A model generated the notes under the pieces. The model saw only the letters and a list, made by a program, of their open reading frames with translations. It was not told where the DNA came from and made no database searches. Below are positions 55,614 through 63,220 of a stretch of DNA of 64,000 nt, in pieces; positions within the stretch are counted from its first letter, which is position 1; each line of letters starts with the position of its first letter. Origin of the DNA: Candidatus Schekmanbacteria bacterium RIFCSPLOWO2_02_FULL_38_14 (GTDB lineage Bacteria > Schekmanbacteria > GWA2-38-11); contig MGDH01000016.1 of assembly GCA_001790855.1 (NCBI GenBank), positions 1-64,000 of the forward strand. The letters run 5' to 3'. The position numbers and the translations under genes are program-made.

Positions 55614-56643
55614 TTTTATGTAACTGCAATTTTTCTTGCTTCGTCTCCCAATAATGTTCATTAACATTATTATATAAAAAATCAAAATTAGATAAAATGT
55701 TCTCCTGAGTCTCTATAGCTCTCAAAACTTTCTGCAATGAAGTTGCAAAAGAATATCTATCTTCCCTCCCCAGTTCTAAATGCATTTTTTCAGCATGATG
55801 ATCCGGATTTTTATAAATAATATATGGGACATCGCTGAATAGTGCCATCTGACAAGGCCCACTTGTCATTCCCATGAAAATGCAAGCTGTTTGAATTAAA
55901 GCCAAATCCCGAGAAAGGTTGCTTCCAAAATCTCTTGCCAATAATACGTTAGGAATATTGTGTATTCTCTTATCTATTTTTTCGTTGCCAATAAGGATAA
56001 ACTTGGCATTATAACGTACATTACAGGTTTCAAAAAAAGCAATCCAGGCATCAAAATTTGCATTACTGCAATTTTGTTCTTCCGGATTATTTTTCAAATG
56101 AATGACTACCGGTATACTTGGAAACACATTGCTTTGCAAAAAATTAATCGCCCAATCTAAAAGTCCTATCCTGCAGGAAAGGTAGGGTATAAATGAATAA
56201 TTTTGGAAAAACTTCTGTACAGTAAAGGTATTGTCACAATTATAGTTCAGTATCTCTTGTTCATTCGCTGAAGGCCATAAAATATACTCACATGATGCAT
56301 CAGAAATAAAATTCTGCAAAATTCTAAAAGAATCGCACTGATAATATAAATTTATATTGTCTATATCAAGGAGTGTGGTTATTATTATAGATTTATTACA
56401 ACACTCTTTGCCCAATACTCTAAGCAAACCATCCTTTCCGCATACTTCATTCCCAGATAATATTTTAGATCCATCTCCTATAAAACACAAATCAATGTAT
56501 TCAGCCTTATGAATTAGCTGCTGTATTCTTAGTTCTTCAAGAAAAATCAGCAAACATCCCAAACTGAGTCTATCCCCTCGAAGATTCCAAACCCCTAAAA
56601 TTCTTCTTTGCATGTCTGTTTTAACAATCTTATTAGTAATCAT
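55588..56643 (-). CDS. Unrecognised GT-B-like protein (paralogue 2)
   Basis: The 351-residue protein is homologous to the one at 46587-47816. The shared blocks include RILGVW near the N-terminus, a Leu-rich FLEELRI helix, a strand-turn PVVIHLKNNPE, and LLARDFGSNLSRDLALIQT followed by MGMTSG. Later come FSDVPYIIYKNP and FATSLQKV. This pattern suggests a GT-B type transferase. Neither donor nor acceptor can be read off. Confidence 0.6.
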   Translation of the reverse strand: MITNKIVKTDMQRRILGVWNLRGDRLSLGCLLIFLEELRIQQLIHKAEYIDLCFIGDGSKILSGNEVCGKDGLLRVLGKECCNKSIIITTLLDIDNINLYYQCDSFRILQNFISDASCEYILWPSANEQEILNYNCDNTFTVQKFFQNYSFIPYLSCRIGLLDWAINFLQSNVFPSIPVVIHLKNNPEEQNCSNANFDAWIAFFETCNVRYNAKFILIGNEKIDKRIHNIPNVLLARDFGSNLSRDLALIQTACIFMGMTSGPCQMALFSDVPYIIYKNPDHHAEKMHLELGREDRYSFATSLQKVLRAIETQENILSNFDFLYNNVNEHYWETKQEKLQLHKNEYGKKTF

Positions 56644-56654
56644 CGTGAATGGGG

Positions 56655-57335
56655 CTACCCTTTGTTCCCTACTCCAATAGCCAATAAATAGTGGGCCATT
56701 GGGAAGAATCCAGTATGCACAACTTCATCATTCATAGAAAAAATAAAAACATTTTCAAAAAATGATGCCATTAACTTTTTAAGACTTTCTCCACTCTTTA
56801 AGTTTATGTGACCAATAGCACTTTCTGAAGAAGCATATTGCTGAGAATTAATATTGGGAGTACCAATAATAAAAATGGCATCTGGTTTTAATGAATCACT
56901 AATATTTGTCATAAACTTTTGCTCAAGATTAGGCGGGATGTGTTCAATAACATCCAAAGCAAAAGCACCATCATATTTTTTTTTCAATGGTCTTGTCGTA
57001 ATATCTAAAACCTCATAAGTACAATTCGCTCCATATTCTACTCTTTTGACATTATCTTCAATTACAAGAGGTTCAATATCAATACCATGTACACTACCGA
57101 CAGTTTGCAATACAATAGCAGTTCCCAAAGAATCCCCGCAACCGACCTCTAACACTTCCTCTTTGCCTGCTAATATTTTTGCACAAAACTTATAACGTGA
57201 AAGTAAAAAACACAAATGTCTTGGATCATTTCTCCATATATGACTGGTATATGGTCCTAAGACAACACCACCTTTGTTATAATATGTATCAAATTGAATT
57301 TGGTTTTGAGGTTCATTGGCTATTCTTCCTGACAT
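56655..57335 (-). CDS. Class I SAM-dependent methyltransferase (Methyltransf_11-type)
   Basis: The 226-residue protein has the SAM motif VLEVGCGDSLGTAIVL, IDIEPLVIEDN and FALDVIEHIPP, a typical small-molecule methyltransferase pattern. It lies 11 nt after the transketolase pair B, in a clear translational series. The acceptor is unknown. Confidence 0.8.
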   Translation of the reverse strand: MSGRIANEPQNQIQFDTYYNKGGVVLGPYTSHIWRNDPRHLCFLLSRYKFCAKILAGKEEVLEVGCGDSLGTAIVLQTVGSVHGIDIEPLVIEDNVKRVEYGANCTYEVLDITTRPLKKKYDGAFALDVIEHIPPNLEQKFMTNISDSLKPDAIFIIGTPNINSQQYASSESAIGHINLKSGESLKKLMASFFENVFIFSMNDEVVHTGFFPMAHYLLAIGVGNKG

Positions 57336-57345
57336 AAAATTTTCC

Positions 57346-58278
57346 TCACATATGTTTTTTAAAATTATTTTGTATAACTCTTATTATCCCATCTGATGAA
57401 AGACCCGCCTGTGAACAGAGTTCCTCGTAAGTGCCATAGTCATGCATAAACGAATCAATGGCAATTGAGCTAAACTGCATACCTTTAATATTATAAACTC
57501 CCTGTAAAATATCATGCCCCAATCCACCAAAACGATTGTGCTCCTCTACTACAAGAACTTTTTTAGTCTTCTCAACACTTTCATATATTAATGGTAAGTC
57601 CAAAGGCAATATAGTATGAACATAAATTATCTCAACATCCCATCCCTTGCCTGAAAGTTTATTTCTTGCTTCTATAGCATTTTTAAGCTGTGGCCCTGTA
57701 GCAACAAGAGTAATATCTTTTCCTTCAGTAATTTTAATAGCCTTGCCAAATTTTATTAAAAAAGGATCTATTAATTGCTCATGCTGAACCTCAGGTATTC
57801 TAAACAAGGTTAAATAGCTGTTGTTGTATGTTTGCTTGAAAAGTATATCAAATTCAGCACATGAGCTAGGATATACAACCTGTGTATTAGGAAGAGATTT
57901 AATCAATGCAAAATCATCATAACAATGATGTGTACATCCGAGGTTTGAATAATCAAATGCACTCCCAACTGATATAAGATTTCCGTTCAGCTTTTGATAA
58001 CAAAAATCTAACTTAATTTGCTCAAATGATCTCTCAAGAATAAATGGCGCAATTGTATGCACAACAGGATAAAAACCGGTTTTTGCAAGTCCGGCTGCCA
58101 TACTGACAATAGTTGGTTCACATATTCCCACATTATAAAATCTGCCGGGGCAAGCTTTTGCAAATGGCTGTAAAATAAAATGGCTAATATCACCTATCAA
58201 AACTACCAAGTTGGGATCGCTTTGCCCTACTTCCAACATTGTATCTGCAAACTGTTGCCGTATTTTTTTTAGCTTCAA
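57346..58278 (-). CDS. Transketolase-like C-terminal subunit (ThDP enzyme, pair B)
   Basis: The 310-residue protein has Glu54 in VGICEPTIVSMAAGL, VHTIAPFILERSFEQIKLD and the C-terminal domain with VVEEHNRFGGLG. It corresponds closely to the gene at 37041. Its N-terminal partner overlaps it by 4 nt at 58275-59048. A C2-ketol transfer reaction on a sugar is inferred. Confidence 0.85.
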   Translation of the reverse strand: MKLKKIRQQFADTMLEVGQSDPNLVVLIGDISHFILQPFAKACPGRFYNVGICEPTIVSMAAGLAKTGFYPVVHTIAPFILERSFEQIKLDFCYQKLNGNLISVGSAFDYSNLGCTHHCYDDFALIKSLPNTQVVYPSSCAEFDILFKQTYNNSYLTLFRIPEVQHEQLIDPFLIKFGKAIKITEGKDITLVATGPQLKNAIEARNKLSGKGWDVEIIYVHTILPLDLPLIYESVEKTKKVLVVEEHNRFGGLGHDILQGVYNIKGMQFSSIAIDSFMHDYGTYEELCSQAGLSSDGIIRVIQNNFKKHM

Positions 58279-59048
58279 GAGAGTGCCTCCATAATTATTT
58301 TATATTCATCTTCATTTGGAATCTTGTGGTGCCATATCCCATGCCCTTCAAGCATAGGAACACCCTTTCCCTTAATGGTCTTTGCAATTATCACGATTGG
58401 TGCACCATTAACACAAAAATTTATATTTGATAAGGCAGATTTGATCTCTGCTTCCGAATGCCCATCTATTACAATTGTGGTCCAGCCAAATGCCTTCCAT
58501 TTCGAAGGAAAATCATCACGAGGCATTAACTGTGCGGCAGAACCGTTCCAGTCCACCATAACACATAGATTTCCTAACTGAAGATTATTTGCAACATTAG
58601 CAGCTTCCCAAATAGTGCCTTCATGACACTCTCCATCTCCAACAAGAACAAACACTCTGTTAGATTTGCCACGAATACGAAGTCCTAAAGCAATGCCAAC
58701 AGCAAAAGAAAAACCGTGGCCAAGAGAACCTGTAGATGCCTCGATTCCCGGAATTTTGGTGCAATCAGGATGCTCACCCAATATCCCTCCTGGTTTGCAA
58801 AACATATTAAGGTCATCTTCTGTAATAAACCCACAACTTTTAAGGACTACATACAGAGCAAGACACCCATGACCTTTACTTAAAATAAAATAATCACGAT
58901 CTTCCCAATCAGGATTTTCAGGATCAAATCTAAGATAGTTTTTGTATAAAATGGCTATTATATCAACAATAGAAAATGCACTTGGAATATGACCATCCTT
59001 TCCCTTTCTAACCATTTCAACAATCCGTTTGCGATATTCCTCATGCAT
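58275..59048 (-). CDS. Transketolase-like N-terminal subunit (ThDP-binding, pair B)
   Basis: The 257 residues carry SKGHGCLALY, EASTGSLGHGFSFAVG and the ThDP motif Gly137-Asp138-Gly139 with Asn168 (VDWNG). It is a close relative of the subunit at 37903. Its start is 29 nt downstream of an SDR stop. The two copies differ in the loop after the ThDP motif (YDNN versus VDWN), which may reflect different acceptors. Confidence 0.88.
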   Translation of the reverse strand: MHEEYRKRIVEMVRKGKDGHIPSAFSIVDIIAILYKNYLRFDPENPDWEDRDYFILSKGHGCLALYVVLKSCGFITEDDLNMFCKPGGILGEHPDCTKIPGIEASTGSLGHGFSFAVGIALGLRIRGKSNRVFVLVGDGECHEGTIWEAANVANNLQLGNLCVMVDWNGSAAQLMPRDDFPSKWKAFGWTTIVIDGHSEAEIKSALSNINFCVNGAPIVIIAKTIKGKGVPMLEGHGIWHHKIPNEDEYKIIMEALS

Positions 59049-59077
59049 CTATCTTCCCCCTTGCAAGTTTAATTAAG

Positions 59078-59854
59078 CTATTGCCCAAAATAACCTCTTC
59101 CCTGTCCTCCATCTATAGGAATAATGCTTCCCGTATTAAAAGAAGCTAATTCAGAACAAAGAAATGTGACAAAGTTTCCAATTTCTTCAGGTTGACCAAA
59201 ACGCCCAATGCGCTGCCTTTCAGTCAGAAATTTTTTGACATGTTCAGGATTTTCTTTTAAGGTTATATCCCAATATCCCTTCTCTGTGAAAACCGCACCT
59301 GGAAGCACGGCAGAAACTACGACTCCATCTGGAGCAACGACACCGCCAAAACTTCTTGTATACGCTGTCAAGGCAGCTTTTATTGCACAATAAGTTACAG
59401 GGCCATGGTTTTCCATCGAAGAAATAGAAGAAATGTGAACTACACGCCCCCACTTCTTTTTTTGCATATTTGGAACAAGAAGTATGTTTAATTCTACTGC
59501 AACTTCAAAATTGAAACGATATATACGTCTCCAATCCTGAATAGAACAAAAAGGATCCTTTATATCAAGTGTACCACCAAGATTATGTACCAATATAGAT
59601 GGCTTTCCAAAGTCCTTATTAAGTATTTTAACAAGTTCTGCAGGACCGGTATCATCGGTCAGGTCAAGTGTTATTCCTAAATGTCCCTTAACTTTTCCAC
59701 CTATTTCATCTATCAAGCTTTCTACATCAGCAGAAGTCCTTGAAACAACGGCAACACGCGATCCTTCCCTTGCAAGACATTGTGCTATAGCCCGCCCAAT
59801 ACCACGACCTCCGCCAGTTACTAAAGCTAACCGGCCAAAAATTCCTAAATTCAA
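59078..59854 (-). CDS. Classical SDR (3-oxoacyl-reductase-like)
   Basis: The 258-residue protein has TGGGRGIGRAIAQ, HNLGG, HISSISSM and the canonical catalytic YCAIK, plus a C-terminal IDGGQG. It would reduce or oxidise a sugar or acyl intermediate. It lies between the C-methyltransferase-like gene and the transketolase pair B. Confidence 0.82.
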   Translation of the reverse strand: MNLGIFGRLALVTGGGRGIGRAIAQCLAREGSRVAVVSRTSADVESLIDEIGGKVKGHLGITLDLTDDTGPAELVKILNKDFGKPSILVHNLGGTLDIKDPFCSIQDWRRIYRFNFEVAVELNILLVPNMQKKKWGRVVHISSISSMENHGPVTYCAIKAALTAYTRSFGGVVAPDGVVVSAVLPGAVFTEKGYWDITLKENPEHVKKFLTERQRIGRFGQPEEIGNFVTFLCSELASFNTGSIIPIDGGQGRGYFGQ

Positions 59855-59870
59855 AATAATCTCCTTAATA

Positions 59871-61073
59871 TCAAATTATATGTAAAGGATAGATAATATG
59901 CTTAGGTCTGAATGCAAATAGTTTAGTCATTATAGGTTTAATATTATCAATCGCAGTAACAAAAATAGTTAACCCATTAGTATTTTCAATTTTATTTGAA
60001 TGTTGAACTTGAACCGGAAGGTTAGCATAAAACAAATCATCTTTTTCTTTGTCATCATCAATGACTGCTTTCAAAAACGAAAGGTCAGTTTTTAAATGAT
60101 ATGCTAAAACCGGAAGCATCAGAGCAGCACCATACCCGTATATATGGGTGTTCTTGAATTCAAATAATATTTTTCTCGTATTATCCATTTGGCTGAAAAA
60201 CAGGTTTCTCTTGCGTTCAATATCTTCTTTTGCAAAAGGGAATTTAAAGCGTTTTTGTTTTGAAGTCTTTTTTCTAAAAGCAACAATTAAAGCACCCCAA
60301 TTGTGATAATTTTCAGTAAAACCTATTAACTCAGCTCCGCATTTTTCTAAAAGAACACTGAGCGAGCTTAAACTAAAGTATTGTAAATGTTCATGAAAAA
60401 CCTGATCAAACCTTCCTTTTGTTATCAAAGATTCAAATCCTGGCATTTCAAAAAGGAAAAGTGTATTTGCGGTGGAACAATCAATCAGTTTTTTTAAAAC
60501 AGTTTGAGGGTCAAAAATATGTTCAAGAGTATGCCTGCACACAATTAGATCAGGCTTACAGGGAAGGGCTTTTTCTAAATCAATGTCTTCAAGTGCCCCT
60601 CCTATAACGTGTAAATTTTGGTCATCATTATCTGGTTTTTTTGAAGTCCATATAGGATCAATTCCTATCCTTGTCTTTCCAAAGGATTTCATTTTATTTA
60701 GTAAATATAAATCATTACATCCCACATCAATAATGCACTCAATTTTTTTGTTTGGAATAAGAGTTTTTAAATAATCAAGAAATATTTCAGTCCCATGTTG
60801 CGCGGTTGTACTTAAAGAAGTTCTGAAAGTATATTTCTGAGAATCATAAAGTATTTCAGGATTAATCTGATTTCGAAGTTGACCATGTCCGCATTCCGGA
60901 CACCATAACAAAGCTTGATCAAACCCTTCTGAAAAATCAGCATGCTTTTTTTTTGAAAACAAACCAGTAATTGGCAATTCCGGCATACTCATAATCTCAA
61001 TGAGATTTTCATTATTGCAAACTGCACACCACGATCTTTTACATACAATTATATCTTCATGCTTTATGGACAT
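59871..61073 (-). CDS. Sugar C-methyltransferase-like protein (zinc-binding/SAM type)
   Basis: The 400-residue product from ATG 61073 has an N-terminal zinc-type Cys set (CAVC, then CPECG) as in Methyltransf_13 proteins. A SAM fold follows with VGCNDLYLLNKM and CRHTLEHIFDP, then a C-terminal domain (IYGYGAALMLPVLAYHL) like the C-terminal domain of NDP-sugar C-methyltransferases. The frame is open to 61277, but that lies within the neighbouring gene, so 61073 is the better start. It overlaps the epimerase at 61057 by 17 nt. C-methylation of a deoxysugar is a plausible role. Confidence 0.8.
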   Translation of the reverse strand: MSIKHEDIIVCKRSWCAVCNNENLIEIMSMPELPITGLFSKKKHADFSEGFDQALLWCPECGHGQLRNQINPEILYDSQKYTFRTSLSTTAQHGTEIFLDYLKTLIPNKKIECIIDVGCNDLYLLNKMKSFGKTRIGIDPIWTSKKPDNDDQNLHVIGGALEDIDLEKALPCKPDLIVCRHTLEHIFDPQTVLKKLIDCSTANTLFLFEMPGFESLITKGRFDQVFHEHLQYFSLSSLSVLLEKCGAELIGFTENYHNWGALIVAFRKKTSKQKRFKFPFAKEDIERKRNLFFSQMDNTRKILFEFKNTHIYGYGAALMLPVLAYHLKTDLSFLKAVIDDDKEKDDLFYANLPVQVQHSNKIENTNGLTIFVTAIDNIKPIMTKLFAFRPKHIIYPLHII

Positions 61074-62055
61074 AATCGAGCGGCTCCTTTTTAATCTGCT
61101 CCCAATCATTCTCAACCCATTTGACAACGCCAGCCAAACCCTCTTCCATAGAGATAGTTGGTTTCCATTCAAATTCTTTTCTCGCTTTACCAGAATCAAT
61201 AACATAGGCAGCATCCTGCCCAAGCCTCTCAGCAACTGTTTTTGTTGCCTTATTAAAATCGAGTCCCATTTTTTCACAAATAATACGCACTACATCCCTT
61301 ACAGCAATCCCTTGATCCGGAGACAGGTGGTAGATTTCACCTGTTCTTCCTTTTTCCATCGCAGCAAGTTCCCCGATTGAAATATCTCTTATATGGATAT
61401 AAGACTTGACTGCTTTGCCACCACCGTGAAGCTCAATAATCTTTCCTAACTTTAAATAAATTGCTGACCTTGGAATAATTTTAAATAATTGCTGGTGCGC
61501 ACCATATACATTGGTAGAACGGATCATTACCATTGGAAATCCAAAGTTCTTCACAAAAGTAAAAAGTGACAAATCCCCTGCAGCCTTAGATGCTGCATAA
61601 GGAGTACTGGAATTTAGCGGAGCGTCTTCTTTTACAATTCCTACGCAGGTGCCATATACTTCAGGAGAAGAAATATGAACATACCGTCTAAGAAATTTAC
61701 GGTCTTTTAAAGCGTGTGCTAATTCAGTAATTGAAACTGCATTTGTTTGAAACCACTGGCCAGGATTTTCCCAACTCGGAGCTACCTCGCTTTGTGCAGC
61801 AAAATTCACTACAAAGTCGGGTTTAAAAGAATCAACCAGATTGATAACCTGAGACATACCTTTATTCAAATCCATCTTATAAAATTTAAAGTCCGGGTTC
61901 TTGCTCTTCTTGTAAGGTAAAAACAAAGCACTTTTCTCCGGTGACCTGCTGATACCTGCAACCGAGTATCCTCCCTTTTCCAGCAACAAATCTATAAAAT
62001 CGCTACCCGAAAAAGAGTTACTGCCTATTACTATAACTTTCTGTTTACTTTGCAT
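61057..62055 (-). CDS. RmlB-like NDP-sugar 4,6-dehydratase/epimerase
   Basis: The 332-residue extended SDR has GSNSFSGSDFIDLLL, a Ser block ISSPEVYG and the canonical catalytic YAASK. The C-terminal ERLGQDAAYVIDSGKARKEF resembles RmlB. The Thr-Asp-Glu triad of dehydratases reads Ser-Pro-Glu here, so whether it dehydrates is uncertain. The gene has a 107-nt gap before it, which contains a hairpin, and may begin a new unit. Confidence 0.8.
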   Translation of the reverse strand: MQSKQKVIVIGSNSFSGSDFIDLLLEKGGYSVAGISRSPEKSALFLPYKKSKNPDFKFYKMDLNKGMSQVINLVDSFKPDFVVNFAAQSEVAPSWENPGQWFQTNAVSITELAHALKDRKFLRRYVHISSPEVYGTCVGIVKEDAPLNSSTPYAASKAAGDLSLFTFVKNFGFPMVMIRSTNVYGAHQQLFKIIPRSAIYLKLGKIIELHGGGKAVKSYIHIRDISIGELAAMEKGRTGEIYHLSPDQGIAVRDVVRIICEKMGLDFNKATKTVAERLGQDAAYVIDSGKARKEFEWKPTISMEEGLAGVVKWVENDWEQIKKEPLDYVHKA

Positions 62056-62087
62056 TATTCACCTTGGTACTCTTGAACATTAGAAGT

Positions 62088-62132
62088 GAGGTAATAAGAA
62101 ATGGGAACCCATTTCTCACTTCCCATTACCTC
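62088..62132. repeat. Complex imperfect inverted repeat
   Basis: The outer arms GAGGTAAT (62088-62095) and ATTACCTC (62125-62132) flank an inner pair GAAATGGG (62098-62105) and CCCATTTC (62108-62115) around an AA centre. It lies in the gap between the E1-beta-like gene and the RmlB-like gene. It may act as an attenuating hairpin or a small repeat. Confidence 0.5.
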
Positions 62133-62161
62133 ATTTCAATATAGCCTATATGGAGCATTTT

Positions 62162-63220
62162 TTAAAAAGGACCGGTAAATGATCTGTCCGGAACATCCAG
62201 AGGGGTATCATGAAAAATTCCGAGTTCTTCTTCACTCCGCAAGGGAAGTCCAAACATCTTTCCGGCTGCATTGACAATATCAACAGATTTAGGATAATAA
62301 TGATTTGCCAGTGCCCAACTTGTTGGAGTTGGAACGTCCGGAAATGTCACACGGGAAGGAGCAGATTTCAGATAGCTATGCGCCTTTTCACATACAAATG
62401 CTATTATTTCGGCAGAAACACCAAAGCTGCGCCATGCACCATCTACTACCAAAAGATGGCCAGTTCTCCTAACAGAGTCTAAAATTAATTCTTCGTCCAT
62501 GGGTTTAATCGTTCTCAAATCTATAACGTCGGAGTTGATTCCGCCTTTGGCAAGAATATCTGCTGCTTTTAATGCCTCTAAAGACATGTACGATGAAGCA
62601 ACGATTGTTATTGAATTCCCTTCTCGCATTTTTTTTGCTTTGCCTATAGGAACGCGATACATCTCCTCTGGAACATGACCAAATATATTATGCAACCAGC
62701 GGTGTTCGAGATAAATAACCGGGTTATCATCTTCAATTGCTGCTATCAATAAACCTTTAGCATCATATGGCGTAGTCGGCATCACAACCTTCAACCCGGG
62801 AATATGCGCAAAAATAGACTGCAGGCTCTGCGAGTGCTGTGGCCCCTGACCCCAACCCCTCCCAATAATCAAACGGATTACCAAAGGTACTTTCATCTTT
62901 CCACCAAACATATAGTGCCATTTTGCTGCATTATTGATGATTTGATCCAATGATAAGAGCATAAAATCAATACGCTGGTGGGTAATAATTGGCCGCATCC
63001 CTACCAGAGATGAACCTATCGCAACCCCTGTCATTCCATTCTCTGCAACGGGCATATCCATTACCCTTTTACTGCCAAACTTTTTTTCAAGACCAATGGT
63101 GGTTCCAAATATTCCTTTGGGATCAGTAACACCAAGGCCCATAATATAGACAGAAGGGGCATTTTCCAGACACTGGCTTGTGGCCTCAAGAATTGCCTGT
63201 GCGTAATTAAGTTCCCGCAT
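62162..63220 (-). CDS. E1-beta-like subunit of a ThDP-dependent dehydrogenase or acyl-transferring enzyme
   Basis: The 352 residues have the pyrimidine-binding domain with the cofactor-activating Glu60 (MPVAENGMTG), the block RGWGQGPQHSQS and a C-terminal transketolase domain. This resembles the beta subunit of pyruvate or acetoin dehydrogenase E1, or AviB-type proteins for sugar branches. Its start overlaps the alpha subunit stop as TAATG (one shared base). No E2/E3 genes are visible in the window. Confidence 0.82.
   Translation of the reverse strand: MRELNYAQAILEATSQCLENAPSVYIMGLGVTDPKGIFGTTIGLEKKFGSKRVMDMPVAENGMTGVAIGSSLVGMRPIITHQRIDFMLLSLDQIINNAAKWHYMFGGKMKVPLVIRLIIGRGWGQGPQHSQSLQSIFAHIPGLKVVMPTTPYDAKGLLIAAIEDDNPVIYLEHRWLHNIFGHVPEEMYRVPIGKAKKMREGNSITIVASSYMSLEALKAADILAKGGINSDVIDLRTIKPMDEELILDSVRRTGHLLVVDGAWRSFGVSAEIIAFVCEKAHSYLKSAPSRVTFPDVPTPTSWALANHYYPKSVDIVNAAGKMFGLPLRSEEELGIFHDTPLDVPDRSFTGPF

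Noticed and set aside
55614-55685. Longer N-terminus for the SDR at 54801
   Set aside because: It would extend almost 100 nt into the upstream gene and adds residues unlike SDR N-termini.
61073-61277. Longer N-terminus for the C-methyltransferase-like protein
   Set aside because: The extra 68 residues overlap the epimerase gene deeply; the natural start MSIKHED with the Cys motif just after it fits the family.
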